Part shown: positions 11,862 through 19,518 of the stretch, piece after piece
Numbering within the stretch: the first letter of the stretch is position 1
How the letters are laid out: each line of letters opens with the position of its first letter
NCBI RefSeq assembly: GCF_002797915.1
Contig: NZ_PGTY01000001.1
Span: forward strand, 434,001 to 498,000
Direction of reading: 5' to 3'
DNA from: Yoonia maricola
Lineage (GTDB): Bacteria; Pseudomonadota; Alphaproteobacteria; Rhodobacterales; Rhodobacteraceae
Length of the DNA: 64,000 bases
Position numbers and translations under genes: made by a program
Notes under the pieces: model-generated
Database searches by the model: none
What the model saw: the letters and a program-made list of their open reading frames with translations, nothing else
What the model was told of the DNA's origin: nothing

Positions 11862-13034
11862 TTATGCGGCCCGCGCGCTGGCAAAAGCGATCAGGCGGCC
11901 AATCGCATCAACGTATTGATTGTCTGCAATGGTCATCGCAACGCGCACATGGCCCGCCGCAGCTTTTCCAAAGCTCTCACCCGGCATCACGGCGATATGT
12001 TCGGCGTCCAGCAAGGCGTTGGCGAAAGCCTCACCGCTCATCCAGGTCGCGCGCAGATCAAGCATAACATACATGGCCCCTTGGGCAGGGACAGCACGCA
12101 CCACGTTCTGTCCGGCCAGTGCCTGCATGGTCAGTGCCCGCCTGCGGCGGAAAGGGGCAGCGACGTCTTCTTCAACCGCATCGCCTTGATGCAGCGCAAA
12201 ATTGGCGGCGTCCTGAATGAAACCTGGCACGCCATAAGTCGTATGTGTGGCAAGGTTGATGATCTGCGCAATGGTGTCTGCTGGCCCGCAAATCCAACCC
12301 ACACGGCTGCCGGTCATGGCATGGCTTTTCGACATAGAGCCCACGACCAATGTCCGCTCTGCCATCCCCGGCAAACTGCGCGGGCTGATGTGGCGACCTT
12401 CCCAGACTTGGGTGTCATAAACCTCGTCCGAGATCAGCCAGAGGTCATGCGCGTCACATGTGTCTGCAATCGCTTGCAACGTGTCTTGGGAATAAACCAC
12501 GCCAGTTGGATTGTTGGGGGTATTGACCAATAGCGATGTGGCACCCTTCGTGGCCTCTGCCAGCGCCGGGCTTGTTGGCTGGAACGCCGTATCAGGTGAG
12601 GTGATAATCGCCTTGGGCACTGCACCTGCACCGCGGATTGTGCCGGGGTAGGTGGCGTAATACGGATCAATATAAACAGCCATGTCCCCCGGATCACAAA
12701 CCGCCATATGTGCGGCAAAAAGGGCGGCCTGTCCGCCGGGGGTGATCAGGATATTGTCCGCCGTCGTGGGCACGCCAGTGCGTGCGGCAATGCGTGCGGC
12801 GACGGTTTTGCGTAAATCATGCGTGCCGGGGACCATGGCATAGCCGGTGTGCCCGCCAGTGGCCGCCGTGTGCATGGCCTCCAGTATCGCGGGGCTGGTA
12901 CGGATATCATGCTCACCAATCGTCAGTTCCGTGACGGGAACGCCATCAGCAACCATGCGCCGTGCTTTGTAAAAGACGTCCCACCCGTCAGAGCCGCCGC
13001 CGGTGATATGTGTAATGCGATGCGAGAGTTTCAT
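11862..13034 (-). CDS. PLP-dependent aminotransferase, class I/II
   Basis: 390 residues, fold-type I. PGGQAALFAAHMAVCDPGD, the asparagine-rich NTPNNPTGVVYS, ISDEVYD (PLP ring-binding Asp and Tyr) and the Schiff-base lysine motif SMSKSHAMTGSRVGW near residue 235 are all visible, together with the C-terminal arginine in HVRVAM. It should transfer an amino group between an amino acid and 2-oxoglutarate or pyruvate. The exact substrate cannot be told; similar roseobacter proteins are often labelled aspartate/methionine-type aminotransferases. It is a stand-alone gene between ada and soxR on the same strand. Confidence 0.92.
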   Translation of the reverse strand: MKLSHRITHITGGGSDGWDVFYKARRMVADGVPVTELTIGEHDIRTSPAILEAMHTAATGGHTGYAMVPGTHDLRKTVAARIAARTGVPTTADNILITPGGQAALFAAHMAVCDPGDMAVYIDPYYATYPGTIRGAGAVPKAIITSPDTAFQPTSPALAEATKGATSLLVNTPNNPTGVVYSQDTLQAIADTCDAHDLWLISDEVYDTQVWEGRHISPRSLPGMAERTLVVGSMSKSHAMTGSRVGWICGPADTIAQIINLATHTTYGVPGFIQDAANFALHQGDAVEEDVAAPFRRRRALTMQALAGQNVVRAVPAQGAMYVMLDLRATWMSGEAFANALLDAEHIAVMPGESFGKAAAGHVRVAMTIADNQYVDAIGRLIAFASARAA

Positions 13035-13067
13035 GTGGCTCAGAGGAACGGTGTCGGCAGGGGGAAG

Positions 13068-13511
13068 TCAAGTGGTTGTGATGCGCAGATTGCGTGGGCC
13101 TGTGCCTTCGGCTGCCTTTACATCTGCCGGGTTGTAGAGCGCGCATGATTTCAGGCTCAGACATCCGCAGCCAATGCAGCCGTCCAGCTTGTCGCGCAGA
13201 TCCTCCATTGCGGCGATGCGGGCGTCGATCGTCTGACGAAAATCCTTGCTGATGCGGGTCCAGTCGGCCTTGGACGGTGCCTTGTGATCGGGCAAGCGGC
13301 GCAGATGCGGGGCGATCTCGGACAGGCTGAACCCCAGCTTTTGCGCGGCCATCACAAAAGACAGCCGCCGGATATCGGGCCGCCCATAGCGGCGATGCCC
13401 GCCCTTGTTACGCAAGGGTTTGACGATGTCATGGGTCTCATAAAAGCGGATGGCAGATACGGTCAGACCGGTCCGCGCGGCCAGCTCTCCGATGGTCAAT
13501 CCTTGGGACAT
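13068..13511 (-). CDS. soxR: Redox-sensitive transcriptional activator SoxR
   Basis: 147 residues of the MerR family. The winged-helix start (LTIGELAARTGLTVSAIRFYE) is followed by a dimerisation helix and the [2Fe-2S] cluster ligands C112, C115, C117 and C123 in the SoxR-specific CX2CXCX5C pattern. Oxidation of the cluster by redox-cycling compounds or superoxide turns SoxR into an activator by untwisting a long-spacer promoter. It faces two plus-strand genes across a 79-base gap that holds a near-perfect SoxR box, so those genes are its likely direct targets. Confidence 0.96.
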   Translation of the reverse strand: MSQGLTIGELAARTGLTVSAIRFYETHDIVKPLRNKGGHRRYGRPDIRRLSFVMAAQKLGFSLSEIAPHLRRLPDHKAPSKADWTRISKDFRQTIDARIAAMEDLRDKLDGCIGCGCLSLKSCALYNPADVKAAEGTGPRNLRITTT

Positions 13512-13527
13512 GTAAATTAATCCTTGA

Positions 13528-13545
13528 TCTCAAGTTAACTTGAGG
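13528..13545. promoter_or_regulatory. SoxR box between soxR and its divergent target genes
   Basis: The 18 bases TCTCAAGTTAACTTGAGG match the canonical SoxR box (CCTCAAGTTAACTTGAGG) at 17 of 18 positions; the inner 16 bases are a perfect palindrome. Placed as in enterobacterial soxS, TTGATC would be the -35 region of the plus-strand promoter and GAAAAC a poor -10. The unusually long spacer is what SoxR remodels. The site could also regulate soxR itself on the minus strand. Confidence 0.93.
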
Positions 13546-13590
13546 AATGAAAACAGATTCGAGCGAACTTTCATAGAAGGAGAAGAGATC

Positions 13591-13767
13591 ATGTCAAAAC
13601 ACAGCTCAGCACGCTACTGTGCCGACCCAGAGGCATTGATGGCGATGAAACGCGACGGTCTGGGGTGGGGGCATGATTTGGAGTGCGGTTGTTTTCGCGA
13701 TACAGCACGCCCGGCAAAACCCGGTCCACTGGCCCGCATCATGACGTCATTGAAAAGGAGAACCTAA
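13591..13767 (+). CDS. Small cysteine-containing protein under SoxR control, 58 residues
   Basis: 58 residues starting MSKHSSARYCADPEAL, with cysteines at 10, 32 and 34 (a CGC pair) and a basic, alanine/proline-rich tail; no membrane helix. GAAGGAGAAG lies a few bases before the ATG, so this start is better than the in-frame ATG at 13540, which falls on the SoxR box. It is two bases from the next gene and the first gene downstream of the SoxR box, so it is probably induced by redox stress. I do not recognise a family. The cysteines could bind metal or react with an oxidant, but that is inference. Confidence 0.75.
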   Translation: MSKHSSARYCADPEALMAMKRDGLGWGHDLECGCFRDTARPAKPGPLARIMTSLKRRT

Positions 13768-13769
13768 GC

Positions 13770-14156
13770 ATGGCCCATCTGGAACACGTCAATATCACGG
13801 TCGCGGAACCACAGAAGACCGCGGCCATGCTGTCCGACCTTTTTGGCTGGCATACCCGTTGGCAAGGGGCGGCGATCAATGGTGGCTTCACAGTGCATGT
13901 CGGCAGCGATGACAGCTATATCGCACTTTATACCGGCCCCGGTGGCGCGCAGCATCAAAAACCCGCAGATAACAGCTATCTTCAGCGTGGCGGTTTTAAT
14001 CACGTCGGCGTCGTGGTGGACGATCTGGAGGCTATGGAGGCCAAGGTCAAAGCGTTGGGGTTTGAGACACATAGCCATGCCGATTATGAACCAGGCACGC
14101 GGTTTTATTTCAACGACATGGATGGCGTGGAATATGAGGTGATCAGCTACGCTTGA
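13770..14156 (+). CDS. VOC family protein (glyoxalase/dioxygenase-like)
   Basis: 128 residues of the vicinal-oxygen-chelate fold. MAHLEHVNITVAEPQKTAAM opens module one, and GGFNHVGVVVDDLEAMEAKV followed by YFNDMDGVEYEVISYA closes module two, with histidines in each half and the penultimate-strand glutamate as candidate metal ligands. Members isomerise, cleave or bind small electrophiles and antibiotics; none can be assigned here. It starts two bases after the small cysteine protein with AAAAGGAG ahead of the ATG, so both form the SoxR-linked operon. It converges on the YjbR-like gene, overlapping by ten bases. Confidence 0.9.
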   Translation: MAHLEHVNITVAEPQKTAAMLSDLFGWHTRWQGAAINGGFTVHVGSDDSYIALYTGPGGAQHQKPADNSYLQRGGFNHVGVVVDDLEAMEAKVKALGFETHSHADYEPGTRFYFNDMDGVEYEVISYA

Positions 14157-14485
14157 GCGATGCTATCCCTGACCTTCTTTGGCAGCGTTTTGAAGATGAT
14201 ATTGTATGAAGTAGCGATGCGGTGGCGGATCTCATCTGCGTCACTGTCAAAGCTGGCTAAAACCCAGCTTTTGTGGAAGTAGGGGGCTTTGGTGGCGGCC
14301 CCTGCATCAATCAGCATGGCGGCGGTTTCCACGCTATCGGTTTTCAGGCAGACGCCATCAGTCCGGTTGCCGAAACAGGCAAACATCTTGCCGCCGACTT
14401 TCCAGCTGTCCAGCTCGGTCGTGGGATCTGTGGCGGAGGCACCGGGGCAGGCTGCACAGATTTGATTGACGAGGTTGCGTGACAT
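14147..14485 (-). CDS. MmcQ/YjbR family protein
   Basis: 112 residues with the YjbR/MmcQ (DUF419) layout: an N-terminal helix with ICAACPGASATDP, then DSWKVGGKMFACFG, and a C-terminal region beginning YFHKSWVLASFDS and ending in a helix. The fold resembles a cystatin-like DNA-binding domain, although the biological role is not established. Its 3' end overlaps the convergent VOC gene by ten bases. No ribosome-binding site stands out before the ATG. Confidence 0.85.
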   Translation of the reverse strand: MSRNLVNQICAACPGASATDPTTELDSWKVGGKMFACFGNRTDGVCLKTDSVETAAMLIDAGAATKAPYFHKSWVLASFDSDADEIRHRIATSYNIIFKTLPKKVRDSIAQA

Positions 14486-14614
14486 AGAACAAGTCTCACT
14501 GAGATGAGGACGATTGGGAAGAGTGCTTTGCGGGACATTGTCAGCTTTCGCTCAAAGTGCATCAACGACTGCTTTGAAGAAAGTAACCGCTAGAGTCGGG
14601 ACCCATTCAATTTC

Positions 14615-15175
14615 CTATCTTGTCCAAACATACAGATCAGACTTATCACACCAAACCAAGCTTTTGCCCGACCAAGAAAAACCGAATGCTACAGGCTCCC
14701 CCAATTGAGACTGTACCAGATGGTAGGTCCCATCTTTCTTCGGTGCGTTTGGCTTGTCATGAAGAAAGTAGATCGAAGTACCTGGTGGTTGAAGAATACA
14801 AAATGTGTGCGGCCATTTGAGTTGAATGGTATCAACGGTCCACCCGTCAGACGTAACCTTCAATAGTCCGCCACCATCGGACCCTGACATTGCGAAAGGT
14901 GAGGCTGTAGGCTCATCCAATCTGTGCCCCTCCAACAGCATTGGATCATATCCATCACCTTCGCGGTTACGATAGATGCGTTCACCGGAAGTGCATTCAA
15001 ACACGCTCTGACCATTGGAGGAGACCACTAGTAATTCTTCTGATTTCCTATCAAAGCCAACCGCACATGCGCCACCTACAGCTGCTTGGACTGTTAATCT
15101 CCATGGATCGAAACCCACTCCCGCGTCGGTATTGTGCAACGACGACAACAAAGCATCCTTCATTTCACTATCCAT
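14615..15175 (-). CDS. Hypothetical protein, beta-propeller-like composition
   Basis: 186 residues with no family I recognise. The sequence alternates short hydrophobic strands with glycine/serine turns and repeats phrases like GGACAVGFDRKSEELLVVSSNGQ and FGFSWSGKSLVWCDKSDLYVW, reminiscent of WD40- or propeller-like blades, so it may be a fragment or a small propeller-type protein. There is no signal peptide. Base composition is less GC-rich than the flanking genes and it borders a decayed-looking stretch, which suggests acquired DNA. Confidence that it is expressed is moderate. Confidence 0.55.
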   Translation of the reverse strand: MDSEMKDALLSSLHNTDAGVGFDPWRLTVQAAVGGACAVGFDRKSEELLVVSSNGQSVFECTSGERIYRNREGDGYDPMLLEGHRLDEPTASPFAMSGSDGGGLLKVTSDGWTVDTIQLKWPHTFCILQPPGTSIYFLHDKPNAPKKDGTYHLVQSQLGEPVAFGFSWSGKSLVWCDKSDLYVWTR

Positions 15176-15850
15176 GCTGTTCTTCCGCTCGCGACTCGTG
15201 TTTCCAGATAAACGTCCAGACTCTGTTAGCAGACGTTTATGCGGAACGCAGCATTCGACACTTTGGGCTGATTGTCCTGTTTCGCCGCGACGGGCACGAA
15301 GGGCCGGTTCGGGTAAAATCGTCGTTCGTTGCGCCTTGCGCGAATTGGTAAGGTGCGGGACAAAGCCGTCGTCCGATTTTTGAACTTCGCTGATGCAGCA
15401 TTCGCTTGCACGCGTAGTACGTACGCTGTTGCGACGCAGCGATTTTCACCGAAGCAGTCGTTCAAGAGCGCCTATTTGGCCCTGACCAAAACCAAACATT
15501 CGCCGCACAGTGATCCGACCGGACACGCACGAAGTTGCCGTTGCTGTTCGGTTACGTTACTGACGCAGCATTCATTCGCAATTGCGGCAAGCTCATCGCC
15601 GCGATGCCCCCGATGCCGTCGAAGCGGCCATTGGACCAGGCGACAGAGCGCAAATCTGTTTTGGAAATCCACATCTTGATGCCTGAAATGGAGGGAACCG
15701 CACCTACACGAACGCTGTTATGGTTATGCAGAAGATTAACGCGACCGCAGTGTCCGTCGTCGTTTTTTGAACCAAAGCTGGCCCGGGCTGGGGGAGACTT
15801 TGGCTCATTGGGCTTGATTGATTAAGCGGCGAAGTCTCAAACGACATCGT
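15176..15850. other. 675-base stretch with no convincing gene; decayed, repeat-like sequence
   Basis: No frame here has family similarity I can recognise across its length. The ten-base word GCAGCATTCG (or a one-base variant) occurs three times in the same direction at 15248, 15395 and 15565, spaced about 150-170 bases. Around 15670-15710 one frame reads EIHILMPEMEGTAPTRT, which resembles the receiver-domain phrase DIxMPxMDGxxATR, as if a response-regulator or hybrid-kinase fragment had decayed. Best read as degraded or recombined DNA rather than coding sequence. Confidence 0.5.
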
Positions 15851-16636
15851 TCAGAAAAACTGGTCTGGACTTACCTTACGAGACCCACAAGCCAATTTAA
15901 CGTCCCAACTGTTCGACCATTCCACGCGTGCCCGCCCTTTAGATTTCGCGTTATACATCGCAATATCCGCGCTCGCGATGAGGTCGTTAAGTGAGCGGCT
16001 TGGATGTGCAGCTGCGCATCCGATGGACAGCGTGAGGGTCAGTTTTTCAGACGTGCCTCCCGAATGGGAAGCCGTTTTGATAGAAACAGTTGTGCAGATG
16101 CGTGAAGCGACGCTGTTTGCTTCATCAATACTTGCATCTGGCAGATAAACTGCAAATTCTTCTCCACCGATCCGTCCAACAAGATCGCACGAACGTATCT
16201 GATGTTGCAGATGCTGGCCAATCCGCACGAGACAGGTGTCACCTACCAAATGGCCATAAGTGTCGTTGATGACCTTGAAGTGATCTACGTCGATCATGAA
16301 CATGGCACCGCCTGCCTTCATTTCAATCAGAGCACCTGCGTCCTGCAGGAATGATTGACGATTGGGTAGTCCAGTCAGCGCATCAGTGCTGGCAAGATAC
16401 GAGAGTTGCTGCTGGAGTCGGCGTTGTGATGCCATGATGCCCATCACAAAGAGACCAAACGGCGCACCGACCAAAAACGTGATCAGGCTTTCGTGTACTG
16501 AATTCTCGGAGGTAAACCCAACGGTTACCTCACTGATCCAGCCGTCAAACAGCGTGAATGTTGCAACCAGAAGAAATGACTTGATGACGAAATCCCATCG
16601 TCCCGATGGAGATACGGCATCAACAATTTTCTCCAT
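15851..16636 (-). CDS. Diguanylate cyclase with two-helix membrane anchor (GGDEF domain)
   Basis: 261 residues from the ATG at 16636, which has AAGGGGGG a few bases upstream; an in-frame ATG 17 codons earlier lacks a ribosome site. Two hydrophobic helices (about residues 15-35 and 50-70) precede a GGDEF domain with DALTGLPNRQSF, MFMIDVDHFKVINDTYGH and an intact GGEEF active site. RSCD five residues before GGEEF is the product-inhibition I-site. It should make cyclic di-GMP from two GTP at the inner membrane. No sensor domain other than the short membrane part is visible. It shares architecture with the degenerate protein at 33055. Confidence 0.92.
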   Translation of the reverse strand: MEKIVDAVSPSGRWDFVIKSFLLVATFTLFDGWISEVTVGFTSENSVHESLITFLVGAPFGLFVMGIMASQRRLQQQLSYLASTDALTGLPNRQSFLQDAGALIEMKAGGAMFMIDVDHFKVINDTYGHLVGDTCLVRIGQHLQHQIRSCDLVGRIGGEEFAVYLPDASIDEANSVASRICTTVSIKTASHSGGTSEKLTLTLSIGCAAAHPSRSLNDLIASADIAMYNAKSKGRARVEWSNSWDVKLACGSRKVSPDQFF

Positions 16637-16879
16637 TCGGCCCCCCTTTGTGCGCCAAGGAAAACTGTATCGACGCAGCGCACGCACCTCATCCCACCGG
16701 CAACGGGTGGTCCGAGAGCCGAAATTATCACGCGGGAACTTTTATAATTCGTTAATAAGTTGCTGATTTCCGGAAACAGCCTGACGAAGTCATGGCGCGC
16801 TGGCTTGTTATGGTCAGTTTGTTTTGCCGAGGCTAATTCTACCCCAGGCTCGGGCAGCTATCTGTCCAGACGACCGTAT

Positions 16880-17269
16880 CTAAACTCTGCTTGAGTCATC
16901 TTCTGCACAGAACAACTCATAAAGCAGGCCAATGACGCGGCGAGACTTGGTGTCAGTCAAACTGTAGTAGATTGTTTGACCTTCCCTGCGCGGGGTAACG
17001 ATGCCCTCAATGCGTAGCCGTCCGAGCTGTTGAGAAACTGTCGCCTGAGGTAGATCAAGAATGCTTTCTAACTCGCTGACTGATCTTTCGCCCTCGGTCA
17101 AATGACACAAAATCATCAGCCTTCCGCCGTGGCCAATCGCCTTAAGATAGTTGGCTGCAATGGTCGCATTTGCAGCCATTTGGCGTCGATCTTCGCTATG
17201 GATCTGATCATTGAATTCAGAGGTATTCACGGAGCCTACAGCCTTTGTGGAGATGCCAGAACTAATCAT
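16880..17269 (-). CDS. ArsR family repressor of the BigR/SqrR (reactive sulfur-sensing) type
   Basis: About 129 residues with a winged helix (SVSELESILDLPQATVSQQLGRLRIEGIVTPRR). Cysteines occur at residues 55 and 121, exactly 66 apart. In SqrR of Rhodobacter (C41, C107) and BigR (C42, C108) the same 66-residue spacing links the two cysteines that form a polysulfide bridge and release DNA. A GTG at 17230, with AAAGG upstream, would give C42/C108 and may be the true start. The metal-binding residues of arsenic sensors are not apparent. Likely targets are the neighbouring plus-strand genes; see the AT-rich elements upstream of them. Confidence 0.82.
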   Translation of the reverse strand: MISSGISTKAVGSVNTSEFNDQIHSEDRRQMAANATIAANYLKAIGHGGRLMILCHLTEGERSVSELESILDLPQATVSQQLGRLRIEGIVTPRREGQTIYYSLTDTKSRRVIGLLYELFCAEDDSSRV

Positions 17270-17504
17270 AAAATAGTACCATGTTCTCTGGAAGATTGAC
17301 CAGCTAAGTCTTTGATGATGCGCATTCAGCTAAACGCCCGCGTCTGTGTGCTGCAGCACTAAGGAACGTCAGAACCCCCATTTTTTATGGCTATTGTCGA
17401 CATTGACCACAGCTTTGCGGCCCCAAAGTAGAAGATAAAAAAACCTTCATAAGGCCTTCCGCAAGTCAAGAAACGGTAAGCTAGATTTCGACACATTATT
17501 GCCA

Positions 17505-17550
17505 AATTAATATATAGATATATGTATATCGGCATACTTATATATTCATA
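17505..17550. promoter_or_regulatory. AT-rich element upstream of the PstS-like/OmpA gene (copy A)
   Basis: Within the 379-base gap between the ArsR-type gene and the fusion gene, the words AATTAATATA (17505-17514), ATATGTATAT (17520-17529) and TATATTCATA (17541-17550) occur in one AT-rich block about 100-145 bases before the ATG. The first two words recur in the same order upstream of the FadL-type gene at 19409-19429, and the third recurs there in reverse. Elsewhere the gap shows nothing recognisable. Probably an operator or promoter shared by the two genes. Confidence 0.5.
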
Positions 17551-17648
17551 CTTTAAATTACGAGGAGCAATCTGTTTCAAGAACAACCGCTGAGGCGATC
17601 AAATATAGTAGATGGCCAAACGCCAAAAACGAGTGAAAGAGAATAACG

Positions 17649-19241
17649 ATGACACTACGAATTGGAAGAATCAAAAGTAACACGACCTCCATGATCGCCC
17701 TATTGGGCATTACCTTCGTTCCTGCACTTGCGACCGCAGGTGAAGTGACGCTCAAGTCCTCAGATGGCACCGTGAACATTACGGGCGAATTCATTGAGTT
17801 TACCGACAACAACTACATTATTGAAACACCCTCGGGTCCGGTGCGCGTTACAGGCAGACAGGTGAACTGCGAGGGAGCGAGTTGTCCCGAGTTCACGCTG
17901 ACCGATGTTGACATAAGGCTGGCAGGCGCTGACGTTTTGGCGCAGGGTCTTGCACCTTTGCTCTTGGAGGGTTTTGCAGGGGCGCGTGAAGCAAAAGCAA
18001 CTGCCACAGTTGTCAGCGGATCAGGCGAATCCGTCTTTGCCGTTGTCGACGAAGACGGATTTGGGGCCGAGTTGGCCAACTATCTGGTCAGCCCCACGTC
18101 GTCAGGCGGAGCATTCCAGTCGCTTGCCAGTAAATCGATAGACATTGGCATGTCGACACGCCGCATCTCACCTTCCGAAGCGGAGGAGCTTGGGCAGACT
18201 GGCGCTGGCGACATGTTTGACCCCGCGCAAGAACACATCGTCGCACTCGATAGTCTGGTCATGATCGTTCACCCGGATAACCCGGTGTCTGAACTCAGCT
18301 ATCAGCAACTTGGCGGCATCTATGGTGGCTTTATCAAGAACTGGGCTGAGGTCGGTGGTAATGATGCGCCGATTACCTTGGTCGAACGTGATGCCGGTGC
18401 CGGCACCAGAACTGAACTAGCCAGCACCTTGGCAGGTCGTATCCTTGACCAAGTTCCACCTATTCAACCCGGCGCGGTCGTCGGTGCGAACAACGGCACC
18501 ATTTCGCAGATCGTCAGCAATGATCCAAATGCAATTGGCTACGTCGGCAACTTCTTTGTTCGCGGAAATAAAGGTCTTGCGCTCATTAATGAATGCGGTC
18601 GGCGTCAGACACCGGATGCATTCTCGGTGAGAACGGAGGAGTATGCACTACACCGCTTCCTTTATCTTTATACGCGTGCTGATGTTACCGCCCAACCACT
18701 AGCAGACTTGATCGATTATGCTGTTTCTGACGAGGCGGGCGCGGTGATTTCAAAGGCGGGTTTCATTGACCTTGGGATTGATCGGCGCCAGCAGTCTTTG
18801 GACAGCGAACGTGCGAAGATTCTAGTCGATCGGGATATTGAAGAATACGACGCGGAGAATTCTCTGGCGATGCTGTCCGAGTTGGAAAACTACGATCGCC
18901 TTTCAGCCACATTTCGATTTGAGACCGGATCACGTCAGTTAACGCCGCGCGGCCTACTGAACATCGAAGTTTTGACGGAGTATCTCGAAGACCAACCCGA
19001 GGGTACGAAAGTGAAACTTGTGGGGTTTGCCGACTCCGTTGGGAACATTGCCAATAACACTGTGCTGTCACGCGGACGCGCCGAACGGGTTTTGGAAACG
19101 CTGCAGGATTTTGCAGAGGACCGGTTGTCGGGCATCGAACTGACCGCAACCGGGTATGGTGAAGCCGCACCTGTGGGCTGCAATATCTCGGATAACGGAC
19201 GCCGTCTGAACCGCCGTGTCGAGGTGTGGATCGAAAACTAG
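17649..19241 (+). CDS. Secreted PstS-like phosphate-binding domain fused to an OmpA C-terminal domain
   Basis: 530 residues. Signal peptide (MTLRIGRIKSNTTSMIALLG, cleavage near ALATA), then about 100 residues of small beta domain. A periplasmic-binding-protein domain of the phosphate/PstS type follows (about residues 115-375: GSGES, FQSLASKSIDIGMSTRRISP, RDAGAGTRTE), and finally an OmpA-family peptidoglycan-binding domain (residues 400-530: LVGFADSVGNIANN, LSRGRAERV, NRRVEVWIEN). Such fusions tether a substrate-binding protein to the cell wall. No phosphate transporter genes are nearby, so the ligand could be another oxyanion. It has its own AT-rich promoter region. Confidence 0.88.
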   Translation: MTLRIGRIKSNTTSMIALLGITFVPALATAGEVTLKSSDGTVNITGEFIEFTDNNYIIETPSGPVRVTGRQVNCEGASCPEFTLTDVDIRLAGADVLAQGLAPLLLEGFAGAREAKATATVVSGSGESVFAVVDEDGFGAELANYLVSPTSSGGAFQSLASKSIDIGMSTRRISPSEAEELGQTGAGDMFDPAQEHIVALDSLVMIVHPDNPVSELSYQQLGGIYGGFIKNWAEVGGNDAPITLVERDAGAGTRTELASTLAGRILDQVPPIQPGAVVGANNGTISQIVSNDPNAIGYVGNFFVRGNKGLALINECGRRQTPDAFSVRTEEYALHRFLYLYTRADVTAQPLADLIDYAVSDEAGAVISKAGFIDLGIDRRQQSLDSERAKILVDRDIEEYDAENSLAMLSELENYDRLSATFRFETGSRQLTPRGLLNIEVLTEYLEDQPEGTKVKLVGFADSVGNIANNTVLSRGRAERVLETLQDFAEDRLSGIELTATGYGEAAPVGCNISDNGRRLNRRVEVWIEN

Positions 19242-19408
19242 CATGCATATCTGTCAAAATCCCGCCGGTCCTATTCAGGGCGGGACGGCTGATCCAACGA
19301 GTAGTCCTGCCACTGTCTATTCGTTGGATCAAGTTGTTACGGGGTAAGTAAACGCATGCAAACTGTTGATATTTCATCACAGATTGTAACGCACCAAACG
19401 TCAAACAG

Positions 19409-19436
19409 AATTAATATACATATGTATATGAATATA
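19409..19436. promoter_or_regulatory. AT-rich palindromic element upstream of the FadL-type gene (copy B)
   Basis: AATTAATATA (19409-19418) and ATATGTATAT (19420-19429) appear in the same order as in copy A, followed by TATGAATATA (19427-19436), the reverse of TATATTCATA in copy A. ATATACATATGTATAT at 19414-19429 is a perfect 16-base palindrome, a shape expected of ArsR/SmtB-type operators. It lies 80-110 bases before the ATG at 19519. Confidence 0.5.
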
Positions 19437-19518
19437 CATATATACATGCATTGCTTGGCAGGCCGCAATTTCGGATTTGGCGAACCAGCATCAAACTGAG
19501 TATTCAGGAGTATAGCAT

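Noticed and set aside
15329-15679. 116-codon frame in the decayed block
   Set aside because: Low-complexity, cysteine/arginine-rich translation typical of a chance frame.
19260-19285. Terminator after the PstS-like/OmpA gene
   Set aside because: TCCCGCC/GGCGGGA can pair, but the loop is long and no T-run follows.
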